Source: Suilimivivens sp963638365 (lineage in GTDB: Bacteria; Bacillota; Clostridia; Lachnospirales; Lachnospiraceae). Taken from it: a stretch of DNA of 64,000 nt. The translations under genes and the position numbers were made by a program. Within the stretch, counting starts at the first letter, position 1. Each line of letters begins with the position of its first letter. The stretch is taken from NCBI GenBank assembly GCA_963638365.1, contig CAVHRK010000088.1:17247-81246 (forward strand). The letters are read 5' to 3'. Below the pieces are notes generated by a model. The model did no database searches. It was not told the DNA's origin and saw only the letters and a program-made list of their open reading frames with translations. Below, in pieces: positions 43,172 to 52,037 of this stretch.

Positions 43172-43199
43172 GTTGTTATTCTATGCTCGTTTCGGTAAA

Positions 43200-44210
43200 T
43201 TAGAACTTGCCAGCCTTAGCAGCTTCCTCAATCGAAACAGCTACTGCTACAGTCATACCAACCATCGGGTTATTACCTGCACCGATCAGACCCATCATTT
43301 CTACGTGAGCCGGAACGGAAGAAGAACCTGCGAACTGTGCATCGGAATGCATACGTCCCATGGTATCGGTCATACCGTAGGAAGCAGGACCTGCAGCCAT
43401 GTTATCCGGATGAAGGGTACGGCCTGTACCACCGCCGGATGCTACGGAGAAGTACTTCTTGCCCTGTTCGATACATTCCTTCTTGTATGTACCTGCTACA
43501 GGATGCTGGAATCTGGTCGGGTTGGTGGAGTTACCGGTAATGGAAACGTCAACACCCTCCTTGTGCATGATTGCTACACCTTCGCAAACATCGTTTGCAC
43601 CATAGCAGTTAACTTTCGCACGAAGTCCTTCGGAATAAGACTTACGGAATACTTCCTTAACGGTGTTGGTGTAAGGATCATATTCGGTCTCAACGAAAGT
43701 AAATCCGTTAATTCTTGCGATGATCTGTGCTGCATCTTTTCCAAGACCATTTAAGATAACACGTAACGGTTTCTGACGAACCTTGTTAGCCTTCTCTGCA
43801 ATACCGATCGCACCTTCTGCTGCTGCGAAGGATTCATGTCCTGCAAGGAATGCGAAACATTCGGTATCTTCTTCCAGAAGCATCTTACCTAAGTTACCAT
43901 GTCCTAAACCTACCTTACGGGTATCTGCAACAGATCCAGGAATACAGAATGCCTGAAGACCTTCACCGATTGCTGCTGCAGCCTCGGAAGCCTTCTTACA
44001 TCCCTTCTTGATTGCAATTGCTGCACCGGTAATGTAAGCCCAGCATGCATTTTCAAAACAAATCGGCTGAATGCCTTTAACCATTGCATATACATCAAGA
44101 CCTGCGTCTTTTGTAATCTTTTCTGCTTCTTCAAGAGAAGCGATTCCATAGCTATTTAATACGGAATTGATTTTGTCAATTCGTCTTTCATATGATTCAA
44201 ATAAAGCCAT
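43200..44210 (-). CDS. GGGtGRT protein
   Basis: A 336-residue protein of the family named after its SGGGTGRT motif, seen here near residue 256. Other features are several conserved-looking Cys residues in the N-terminal half (IQPICFENACW, KKGCKKA), glycine-rich loops (GLGHGNLGKM, VILNGLGKDA) and a Gly- and Met-rich end (MMGLIGAGNNPMVGM). The function is unknown to me. It is encoded 20 bases after a NifU-like scaffold gene, a pairing that recurs in anaerobes. A GGAGG box precedes the start. Iron-sulfur or redox chemistry is plausible from context only. Confidence 0.88.
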   Translation of the reverse strand: MALFESYERRIDKINSVLNSYGIASLEEAEKITKDAGLDVYAMVKGIQPICFENACWAYITGAAIAIKKGCKKASEAAAAIGEGLQAFCIPGSVADTRKVGLGHGNLGKMLLEEDTECFAFLAGHESFAAAEGAIGIAEKANKVRQKPLRVILNGLGKDAAQIIARINGFTFVETEYDPYTNTVKEVFRKSYSEGLRAKVNCYGANDVCEGVAIMHKEGVDVSITGNSTNPTRFQHPVAGTYKKECIEQGKKYFSVASGGGTGRTLHPDNMAAGPASYGMTDTMGRMHSDAQFAGSSSVPAHVEMMGLIGAGNNPMVGMTVAVAVSIEEAAKAGKF

Positions 44211-44230
44211 TCTAATATCCTCCTCTTTAC

Positions 44231-44935
44231 TTATTTCACTTCTTCATCTGTTCTGGGGTCAATAATCTTAACAGCATCTGCAACACGTCCGTACTGTCCG
44301 CTTGCCTTCTCATAAGCTGTTGTCGGGTCATCACCCTTCTTGATGAAGTCGGTCATCTTGCCAAGGCTAACGAACTTGTAACCAATAATCTGATTATCTG
44401 CATCCAGTGCGATACCGGTTACATATCCTTCTGCCATTTCCAAATAACGAGGTCCTTTCTTTAAGGTTCCGTACATGGTACCAACCTGGCTTCTTAAGCC
44501 CTTACCTAAATCTTCAAGACCGGCTCCGATCGGAAGACCATCTTCAGAGAATGCACTCTGGGTTCTACCGTAAGCGATCTGTAAGAATAATTCTCTCATA
44601 GCAGTGTTGATTGCATCACATACAAGGTCTGTATTTAATGCTTCAAGAATGGTTCTGCCGGGAAGAATTTCAGCAGCCATAGCTGCGGAATGAGTCATAC
44701 CGGAGCATCCGATGGTCTCAACGAGGGCTTCCTGAATGATGCCTTCCTTAACATTTAAGGTCAGCTTGCAGGCACCCTGCTGGGGAGCACACCAGCCTAC
44801 ACCATGTGTAAGACCGGATATGTCTTTAACTTCTTTGGCTTTAACCCATTTTGCTTCTTCAGGGATGGGCGCACACCCATGGTTAACACCCTGAGCAACA
44901 GTACACATTTCTTCAACTTCTTTTGAATAAATCAT
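44231..44935 (-). CDS. NifU/IscU-like iron-sulfur cluster scaffold protein
   Basis: A 234-residue protein containing a NifU N-terminal domain. The three scaffold Cys positions seem kept: Cys49 or Cys56 in GWCAPQQGACKLTL, Cys77 in ETIGCSGMTHSAAMAAE and the Cys in DLVCDAINTAM. The latter two lie in the usual NifU contexts. Two extra Cys residues (11 and 21) precede the domain and about 100 additional residues follow it, so it is not a plain IscU. An AAAGGAG box precedes the start. It is the first gene of a two-gene operon with GGGtGRT. Confidence 0.85.
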   Translation of the reverse strand: MIYSKEVEEMCTVAQGVNHGCAPIPEEAKWVKAKEVKDISGLTHGVGWCAPQQGACKLTLNVKEGIIQEALVETIGCSGMTHSAAMAAEILPGRTILEALNTDLVCDAINTAMRELFLQIAYGRTQSAFSEDGLPIGAGLEDLGKGLRSQVGTMYGTLKKGPRYLEMAEGYVTGIALDADNQIIGYKFVSLGKMTDFIKKGDDPTTAYEKASGQYGRVADAVKIIDPRTDEEVK

Positions 44936-45008
44936 GTGAAAACTCCTTTCAATATGTAAAGATATTTAATAATCCGCTATATATTTTCGCATAGAATGCC
45001 AAAAAAAT

Positions 45009-45674
45009 CTAGTACTTTTTCGCAATTTCTCCCTGCTTTTTGTAGATACTTCCGGCAGGAATGCAGCCGCGCACACAACTGGTCGGATAAATGTTGGAAT
45101 TCGGCCCGATGACGGTTCCCGGATTCAGTACAGAATTGCAGCCGACTTCCACGTGATCGCCGAGCATGGCACCGAACTTCTTTAATCCGGTTTCGATCTT
45201 TTCGTCGCCGTTTTTCACAACAACCAGTGTCTTGTCGCTCTTTACATTGGAAGTAATGGAACCTGCTCCCATATGTGCCTTAAAGCCTAAGATGCTGTCG
45301 CCGACATAATTGTAATGCGGCACCTGTACCTTATTAAAGAGAATAACATTTTTAAGTTCGGTTGAATTCCCGACAACAGCACCCTTTCCGACGATGGCGT
45401 TTCCACGGATAAAGGCACAGTGACGGACCTCTGCCTCCTCATCAATGATTGCCGGTCCGTTGATAAAGGCACTCGGTGCGACCGTGGCATTGTTGGCTAT
45501 CCAGACATGCTCTTTCACTTCGGTATAGCGGTCCTTCGGAAGCTTTTCACCAAGCTCCACGATGAAAGCGCTGATCTTCGGCAGTAGCTCCCACGGATAA
45601 ACCGCCCCCTCAAACAGGTCGGCTGCGATCGTTTCCTCTAAGGTATAGAGTTCTTTGATTGTAAATTGTTCCAT
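45009..45674 (-). CDS. Left-handed beta-helix (hexapeptide) protein, sugar-nucleotide acyltransferase-like
   Basis: A 221-residue protein with a helical N terminus and a run of hexapeptide repeats (ATVAPSAFINGPAIIDEEA, then AFIRGNAIVGKGAVVG). Its end, VGCNSVLNPGTVIGPNSNIY, resembles the C-terminal domain of GlmU. Related clostridial proteins are labelled UDP-N-acetylglucosamine pyrophosphorylase, but the nucleotidyl domain is absent here. An acyltransferase or a regulatory role is possible. It lies one base after topB and has a GGAGG box. Confidence 0.75.
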   Translation of the reverse strand: MEQFTIKELYTLEETIAADLFEGAVYPWELLPKISAFIVELGEKLPKDRYTEVKEHVWIANNATVAPSAFINGPAIIDEEAEVRHCAFIRGNAIVGKGAVVGNSTELKNVILFNKVQVPHYNYVGDSILGFKAHMGAGSITSNVKSDKTLVVVKNGDEKIETGLKKFGAMLGDHVEVGCNSVLNPGTVIGPNSNIYPTSCVRGCIPAGSIYKKQGEIAKKY

Positions 45675-45675
45675 A

Positions 45676-47721
45676 TTATTTTCCTCCGGTTCGATAATTT
45701 TTAGCGGCTTCCTGAAACTGTCGGTTTAAAGAAGCCTGATTGTTCATCTGTTTCACGATATTCGTCCGTCTTCTTACGAAGTCATCGAGCTTATCCATAT
45801 ATTCCTGTTCCGTAATATTGCCATCGGCAACCAGTGTCAGTCCCTTCTCCCAGCTTGCGGTAAGCTTGGGATCCAGAAGCGGACGGATCGACTGGTTTAC
45901 TACTTCATAAATCATCTCTCCCATTAAGGTCGGCGTGATGATCTGTGTTTTCTTATTTAAGGCAAGGTATTTGATGTTGACCAGCTTTTTGAGGATTTCC
46001 GCCCGTGTGGCAGAGGTTCCGATTCCACTTCCTTTGATCTGTGCACGGAGCTCTTCATCTTCAATCAGCTGTCCTGCATTTTCCATCGCCAGAATAATGG
46101 TTCCGGAATTGTAACGCTTCGGCGGCGAGGTTTCGCCCTCCCTGATCTGTGCATCCTTTACCGGAAGCTCCATGCCCTTTTTCAGATGATTCAAAACCTC
46201 CATCAGTCCTACATCAAGGCTCTGTTCTTCCCCATTGTCCGTATTCGCATTTTCCTCACCGTCTGCATCTCCTGCCGTATCCTTGCCGTTTTCCTTTTTC
46301 TTACGGAAGGAGAACTCCGTAACGGTCAGATATCCGGGGGATTCCAACACCTTGAAATTGGCAAACAGCTTTTCTTCCCGGATTGATACGCACAATGCCA
46401 CCTTACGGTATACCGCAGGAGGATAGAAAATACTTAAGAATCTGCGGACCACGATCTCATAAACCTTCTGTGCCGTCGGGTTTAGCTGATTATAATTGTT
46501 TAATCCCTGTCCGGTCGGAATGATCGCATAGTGATCGGTGATCTGCTTGTCATTCACGTATCTGGTCTTTGCAATTCCCTTATAGGTTCCTTCCTGCAGC
46601 ACCTGGGAAGCCAGGGCACTCACCATCTGGAAATTCGTCAGGCCCTTGATATTCTTATAGATCTCCTTCGAAACGGCAGTCGATAATACTCTCGCATCCG
46701 TTCTGGGGTAGGTCGTCATCTTCTTTTCATAAAGCTCCTGTGCAATCCGCAGCGTTTCATCCGGACTGATCTTAAAATACTTGGAACAGTCGTTCTGCAG
46801 CTCTGCCAGGTTATACAGAAGCGGCGCATTCTTGTTTTCCTTTTTCTTTTCTATGGAATGAACGATGGCCTTCCGTGGCTCCTCCAGCAGATACCGGATC
46901 AGATTCTCGGCAGGCTCCCGTTCCTTGAAGCCGTTTTCCTTATATAAAAGAGGTGAAGCAAAGTACGGAGTTCCCTCTACGGCACGCCACTCACAGTCAA
47001 TTCCACGCTCTCCCAAAAGAACCGATGCGACTACACGGTAAAACGGTGTTTTCACAAAGTTACGGATTTCCCGCTCCCGGTTCACTACCATGCCAAGTAC
47101 ACAGGTCATTACACGTCCGACGCTTACGACCGCCCGGTCAAGCTTCAGATAATCCTTGACCGCATTACCATATTTCAGCGTGAGTACTCTCGAAAAATTA
47201 ATTCCCATGAGATAATCTTCTTTAGCACGCAAGTAAGCAGCCGCGCACAGATTATCATATTCGGAAAGATCCCTGGCCTCCCGGATTCCACGCAGAATTT
47301 CTTCCTCGGTCTGGGAATCAATCCAGACTCTTCTTCTTGTCTTGTCGTGGACATTCGCCTGACGCTCCACCAGACGGTAGATGTATTCTCCTTCCCGTCC
47401 GGAGTCGGTACAGACATAGATCGTTTCCACGTCTTCGCGGTTCAGCAGTCCGCTTACGATCTGGAACTGCTTCTTCACACTGTCAATGACCTCATACTTA
47501 AATTCTGTTGGTATAAATGGAATCGTATTTAACGACCACCGCTTATATTTTTCATCATAAACTTCCGGATAACTCATCGTCACCAGATGCCCCACACACC
47601 AGGTTACGATGGCATCCTTTGACTCAATATATCCGCCCCGGTTACTCCCGGTAATCTGCAGAGCTTTTGCAAATTCACGGGCAACACTCGGTTTTTCTGC
47701 AATAAATAAATTCTTTCCCAT
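45676..47721 (-). CDS. topB: DNA topoisomerase III (type IA)
   Basis: TopB relaxes and decatenates DNA through a covalent Tyr link. The TOPRIM motifs are IAEKPSVAR and CTDSGREGEYIYR; the active-site Tyr is in KKMTTYPRTDARVLS; GIGTSATRAEIL is the late signature. The 681-residue length fits TopB without zinc fingers. The start overlaps the stop of the upstream ATPase gene (TAATG). Chromosomal TopB genes are usual, though plasmid and conjugative-element copies also exist; no mobile-element genes lie nearby. Confidence 0.93.
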   Translation of the reverse strand: MGKNLFIAEKPSVAREFAKALQITGSNRGGYIESKDAIVTWCVGHLVTMSYPEVYDEKYKRWSLNTIPFIPTEFKYEVIDSVKKQFQIVSGLLNREDVETIYVCTDSGREGEYIYRLVERQANVHDKTRRRVWIDSQTEEEILRGIREARDLSEYDNLCAAAYLRAKEDYLMGINFSRVLTLKYGNAVKDYLKLDRAVVSVGRVMTCVLGMVVNREREIRNFVKTPFYRVVASVLLGERGIDCEWRAVEGTPYFASPLLYKENGFKEREPAENLIRYLLEEPRKAIVHSIEKKKENKNAPLLYNLAELQNDCSKYFKISPDETLRIAQELYEKKMTTYPRTDARVLSTAVSKEIYKNIKGLTNFQMVSALASQVLQEGTYKGIAKTRYVNDKQITDHYAIIPTGQGLNNYNQLNPTAQKVYEIVVRRFLSIFYPPAVYRKVALCVSIREEKLFANFKVLESPGYLTVTEFSFRKKKENGKDTAGDADGEENANTDNGEEQSLDVGLMEVLNHLKKGMELPVKDAQIREGETSPPKRYNSGTIILAMENAGQLIEDEELRAQIKGSGIGTSATRAEILKKLVNIKYLALNKKTQIITPTLMGEMIYEVVNQSIRPLLDPKLTASWEKGLTLVADGNITEQEYMDKLDDFVRRRTNIVKQMNNQASLNRQFQEAAKNYRTGGK

Positions 47722-49085
47722 TACATGTCTTCCAGACTAATCAATTTCAGATTCTTTTTCATCTTCGCTTCCAGATTCAGTTTTTCGTCAAACCGCTGAA
47801 TGGAAAACAGGTAGATCGTATCTGCCTTGAGCTTGGCCTTTTCAATGTTGGAAAGCAGCCGCTCATAATCCTCATACTGCATCACGGACTTTTCCCAGTT
47901 GCAGTATGCCGCAAGCGTCTTTCCTGCTTCATCCTGCGCAATCACATCAATATTTCCCGATTTGCCAACCCATTCTCCGATACGGTCAATCCCGATCGGA
48001 AGTTTTTCTTCCCGATCCCACTTTTCAATCCGCTGCCTGCAGACCTCTTTAAAATACGGGGCGGCAAAATTCTTAAGGAAAAGCTGGATATTTTCTTCAT
48101 AAAACGCATCCACGCTCTTCAAGGCAAGTGCGCTGCGATTTGGATACAGGAACCGGAAATAAAAATGAACGAAATGGTTACGGATTCGGTAAATCCCCTT
48201 CTGGGTATTCGCCTTGCCCTCCGTATCATAGGAAAAGACCTTCTCCACCAGTTCAAGCTCCATGAGATTTTTTAAATAAACACTGATCTTCGCCCGGGAA
48301 AATCCGGTATGCCGGTAGAGATCATTCAGTTTATGCCTGCCGGATGCAATAGATGCCAGAATGGTGTGATAAACCGCCGTCTCCCGTAGTTCTTCCGCGA
48401 CGGTACGCAGTCCCTCTTCCTGCAGATAGGTATGTGGATTTAATATAAACCGGCAGATGTTCTCCTTTATACTTAAGGCATCATCAAACTGCGTCCAGAG
48501 TCCGGGGAATCCTCCCAGAACGGCATACGCTTCCACACATTCTTCCACCGGGAACTTTGGGAAAAAGCGCCGCATTTCTTCAAACGGAAGTTCCTTGATC
48601 TTCAGGAATCCCGAAAGAGCATATGCGGATTCTCCAATTCTGGTTACCATGCTGTTTTCTACCCAGCCGGTTGAAGAGCTTGACAACACAACCAGAATTT
48701 CCCCGTGCTTTCCACTTTCCCGTACAAAAGAAACAAGATCTTTCATAAAAGCGTTTCCGGACTTCACCGCATGCTGGAATTCATCCACAATCATAACCAT
48801 CTTGCCGGATCCGTTCTCTGAAATCCCTTGAAAAATTTCAGCATACGAAGGATATTCCGGCAGATTCCCGGTCAGATTCCGTAACTCTCTTCCCCACTCA
48901 TATGTCTGTTCGCGCTCTGATGCAGATCTTGCACAATAATAATGATAAGGTTTTCCTTTTACAAATTCTTTTAAAAGACTGGTTTTTCCGATATTCCTTT
49001 GTCCATACACGACAAGAAGCTGGCTTCCTTCACTGTCATAAAATGTGTTCAGATAGTTCAGTTCTGATGTACGACCTAAAAACAT
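47721..49085 (-). CDS. AAA+ ATPase with DUF234/nuclease-like C-terminal domain
   Basis: A 454-residue ATPase of the archaeal-type (MNS clade) STAND/AAA group. Walker A is VYGQRNIGKTSLL, Walker B is MVMIVDEFQHA; the middle holds a winged helix (LNDLYRHTGFSRAKISVYL), and the end is DUF234-like with GNIDVIAQDEAGKTLAAYCNWEKS-type residues (short form: NIDVIAQDE and CNWEKS), which look like a PD-(D/E)xK fold. Biological role is unknown. The ATG at 49085 has a GAGG box; the longer frame to 49157 lies within the preceding gene and is rejected. Confidence 0.85.
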   Translation of the reverse strand: MFLGRTSELNYLNTFYDSEGSQLLVVYGQRNIGKTSLLKEFVKGKPYHYYCARSASEREQTYEWGRELRNLTGNLPEYPSYAEIFQGISENGSGKMVMIVDEFQHAVKSGNAFMKDLVSFVRESGKHGEILVVLSSSSTGWVENSMVTRIGESAYALSGFLKIKELPFEEMRRFFPKFPVEECVEAYAVLGGFPGLWTQFDDALSIKENICRFILNPHTYLQEEGLRTVAEELRETAVYHTILASIASGRHKLNDLYRHTGFSRAKISVYLKNLMELELVEKVFSYDTEGKANTQKGIYRIRNHFVHFYFRFLYPNRSALALKSVDAFYEENIQLFLKNFAAPYFKEVCRQRIEKWDREEKLPIGIDRIGEWVGKSGNIDVIAQDEAGKTLAAYCNWEKSVMQYEDYERLLSNIEKAKLKADTIYLFSIQRFDEKLNLEAKMKKNLKLISLEDM

Positions 49086-49089
49086 CCTT

Positions 49090-50826
49090 TCACCTCTCAC
49101 TCTCCTCGATACGAAGCAGTAATCGTTCGATCTCTTCGGAAGTGGACGGCTTTCCAAGCAGAAAGCCCTGAATGCAGTCGCAGCCGATCTTTTTCAGATA
49201 ATCGAACTGATCCTGATCTTCCACTCCTTCCGCAATGGTTTCATAACCAAGTCTCTTTGCCATGTAAATGATAGAATCGGCAATCACTCTCGCATTTTCA
49301 TCAATCGTTATGGTATCAATAAAGCTTTTATCTATTTTCAGGGTATCAATCGGAAGCCTTTTCAGATAAGAAAGGGATGAATATCCCGTTCCAAAATCAT
49401 CCAAAGATACTTTGATCCCGTATTCCCGCAGCAGGCGAAGCTTCTCTGTCACATCGTGAAAATTCTCGATAAACACACTTTCAGTAATCTCCAGCTCTAA
49501 AAACTTCGGATCCAGATCATATTTTTTCAGGCATTTCAGAATCATGTCCACGAAATCATCACGGTTATACTGAATGGCTGAAATATTTAACGATAAGATC
49601 ATCGGTGTGCGATAATCCTTTTTCCACTGGGAAAAGATCCGGATGCTCTCATCCACAACCCATGCCCCGATCGGAACAATGGTCCCGTTCTTTTCGGCAA
49701 TCGGAATAAACACGGCAGGACTGATCATGCGTCCATCGTTATCACGCCAGCGGATCAGTGCCTCCATACCACGAAGCTGCCCGTTTTCCGTAAAATACTG
49801 CGGTTGGAAATTCATGGTAAAATTCTGGGCAAATACCGCTTCCTTCAATTTCGTTTCAATGGCAACATTATGAAGGAAATCCTTCAATATGGAAGCATCA
49901 AAATACTGCAGGGAATCCTTCCCCCGCTTCTTTGCCTTAAACATAACGATTTCGGCACAGTTGATGAGCTCCAGAGTATTCTGTGCTGCTTCCGGAAATT
50001 CTGCCACACCCACGCTGACAGAAATATCCACATCCTGACCGTTGCTTAAGCGGAATGGCTGTTTCGTCCGTTCCCGTACTGCCTGGTAAATGCTGTCAAC
50101 ACTGTATTTTCCCATAGGTTCATAGATTCCTATGCAATACAGATCTGCATTAAAATGGGATACCAGCACATGCTCCGAAGAAAACTCCTGCAAAAACTGT
50201 CCAAACTGCTGGACTACTTCATCGCCGACAGCAAGTCCGAATCCGTCATTAATCCTGCTGAAATCATCTACATCAATGAACATGACGGATACAACCGTAT
50301 TCTCTTCTTCTGCCCGTCTCACAAAATCTGCCAAGAGACGCACAAAATAATTACGGCTGTACAATCCGGTCATCACATCATAATAAGCCATATAGGTCAG
50401 TTCATCATTTTGCTTTTTTAATTTGGAAATATTTTTGAACCGGATGATTTTATCCGTAGGAAGCTGTGCGTAATCATAAATAATATTTACTTCACATTCT
50501 ACCCAGGTCTTGCCATCCGTCAATTTAAGAATATCACTTCCCGAGGTTTCCTTGGAATCTTCCAGCCTGAGAAGTCTCCGGAACGGAAGAACATATTGTT
50601 CCTCCATTCGCGGGTACAACTTTGAAAAATCATTCACATCACGAATCTGCAACTCCAGAAAAAATCTCTCCCAGTTTCCCAAAGTCCGCACATAACCATC
50701 CAATAAGTTTACGTAAATAAATGCACTGGTAGATGTTGCACACAACAACCTATACATTCGTTCATCATTTTCCATTTTCTGATTCATTGCGCTTAACAGG
50801 TCTACCTGATAACGTAACTCATCCAT
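49090..50826 (-). CDS. c-di-GMP phosphodiesterase with degenerate GGDEF and intact EAL domain
   Basis: A soluble 578-residue protein: a PAS-like N-terminal domain (about 30-130), a GGDEF domain (about 150-310) and an EAL domain (about 330-575). The GGDEF signature is replaced by FNADLY, so cyclase activity is unlikely and the domain probably binds GTP as a regulator. The EAL domain keeps MEALIRW, LEITESVF, DDFGTGYSSL, KIDKSFI and AEGVED, the residues for metal binding and hydrolysis. It lies 4 bases upstream of the AAA ATPase gene. Start support is moderate (AAGG box). Confidence 0.9.
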   Translation of the reverse strand: MDELRYQVDLLSAMNQKMENDERMYRLLCATSTSAFIYVNLLDGYVRTLGNWERFFLELQIRDVNDFSKLYPRMEEQYVLPFRRLLRLEDSKETSGSDILKLTDGKTWVECEVNIIYDYAQLPTDKIIRFKNISKLKKQNDELTYMAYYDVMTGLYSRNYFVRLLADFVRRAEEENTVVSVMFIDVDDFSRINDGFGLAVGDEVVQQFGQFLQEFSSEHVLVSHFNADLYCIGIYEPMGKYSVDSIYQAVRERTKQPFRLSNGQDVDISVSVGVAEFPEAAQNTLELINCAEIVMFKAKKRGKDSLQYFDASILKDFLHNVAIETKLKEAVFAQNFTMNFQPQYFTENGQLRGMEALIRWRDNDGRMISPAVFIPIAEKNGTIVPIGAWVVDESIRIFSQWKKDYRTPMILSLNISAIQYNRDDFVDMILKCLKKYDLDPKFLELEITESVFIENFHDVTEKLRLLREYGIKVSLDDFGTGYSSLSYLKRLPIDTLKIDKSFIDTITIDENARVIADSIIYMAKRLGYETIAEGVEDQDQFDYLKKIGCDCIQGFLLGKPSTSEEIERLLLRIEESER

Positions 50827-50896
50827 AAGATTTAAACCTTCTCTTCCCCAATTCTTAAGTCTTCATGTAGCTGTTCATAAAGAAACAGCTGCTATT

Positions 50897-51982
50897 TTAC
50901 TTCTTTGTGATATACCCCTGTGCCTTTAACAGCTCTGCGCAAAGAACTGCACCGCCTGCAGCACCACGGACGGTATTGTGGGAAAGTCCCACGAACTTCC
51001 AGTCATATACGGAATCTTCACGGATACGTCCGACACTGATTCCCATTCCGTTTTCGTAATTCACATCGAGCTGGATCTGCGGACGGTTGTCCTCCTCCAG
51101 ATACTGGATAAACTGCTTCGGTGCGCTCGGAAGTTCTAACTCCTGAGGAACACCCCTGAAGGTAACCAGCTTTTCAATTAACTGCTCTTTGGTCGGTTTC
51201 TCGCGGAACTTTACAAATACAGCAGCGGTATGTCCGTTTAATACCGGCACACGGATACACTGGCAGGTAATGACGGGACTTGTAGCAGGTACAATCACAC
51301 CGTCCTTGATTTCACCCCAGATACGGAGAGGTTCCTTTTCGCTCTTTTCTTCTTCACCACCAATGTAAGGAATGATGTTTCCTACCATTTCCGGCCAGTC
51401 TTTAAAAGTCTTTCCTGCTCCGGAAATTGCCTGATAGGTTGTAGCAACGACTTCATACGGCTCAAATTCCTTCCATGCGGTTAATACCGGTGCATAGCTC
51501 TGAATGGAGCAGTTCGGCTTTACTGCTACGAAGCCTCTGGTGGTTCCAAGTCTCTTCTTCTGGAATTCAATGACCTTCATATGCTCCGGGTTGATTTCCG
51601 GTACAACCATCGGTACATCCGGTGTCCATCTGTGTGCAGAGTTATTGGAAACAACCGGCGTTTCGGTCTTTGCGTAATCTTCTTCAATTTTCTTGATTTC
51701 TTCTTTGGTCATGTCAACGGCACTGAATACGAAATCCACTTCGGAAGCAACCTTCTCTACCTCGTTGACATTCATGACAACAATCTTCTTTACCTTTTCC
51801 GGCATCGGGGTATCCATTTTCCAACGGTCACCTACCGCTTCTTCATAAGTCTTGCCGGCAGAACGCGGGCTTGCTGCAATTGTTGTTACCTCGAACCAGG
51901 GATGATTCTCAAGCAGTGAGATAAATCTCTGTCCAACCATACCGGTTCCACCTAAAATTCCTACTCTTAATTTGTCGCTCAT
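50897..51982 (-). CDS. asd: Aspartate-semialdehyde dehydrogenase
   Basis: Asd reduces aspartyl phosphate to aspartate semialdehyde, feeding lysine/diaminopimelate, threonine and methionine synthesis. The Rossmann motif is VGILGGTGMVGQRF; the catalytic Cys is in AVKPNCSIQSY; the active-site His lies near IRVPVLNGHTA. The 361-residue length and KPNCSIQ motif fit the archaeal/fungal-like class of Asd that is common in Clostridia. GAGGAG precedes the start. It is followed on the same strand by the EAL gene without obvious functional link. Confidence 0.94.
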   Translation of the reverse strand: MSDKLRVGILGGTGMVGQRFISLLENHPWFEVTTIAASPRSAGKTYEEAVGDRWKMDTPMPEKVKKIVVMNVNEVEKVASEVDFVFSAVDMTKEEIKKIEEDYAKTETPVVSNNSAHRWTPDVPMVVPEINPEHMKVIEFQKKRLGTTRGFVAVKPNCSIQSYAPVLTAWKEFEPYEVVATTYQAISGAGKTFKDWPEMVGNIIPYIGGEEEKSEKEPLRIWGEIKDGVIVPATSPVITCQCIRVPVLNGHTAAVFVKFREKPTKEQLIEKLVTFRGVPQELELPSAPKQFIQYLEEDNRPQIQLDVNYENGMGISVGRIREDSVYDWKFVGLSHNTVRGAAGGAVLCAELLKAQGYITKK

Positions 51983-52037
51983 TTTTTCTTCTCCTCATGT
52001 GAAAATATTTATTAGACTCATCCGGTCCTATAAACCA

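Noticed and set aside
45676..47721. topB as sign of an integrated conjugative element
   Set aside because: No relaxase, type IV secretion, integrase or att repeats are nearby; flanking genes are chromosomal.
50869..50890. Hairpin after asd
   Set aside because: AGCTGTT/AACAGCT pair well, but no T-run follows, so a terminator cannot be claimed.
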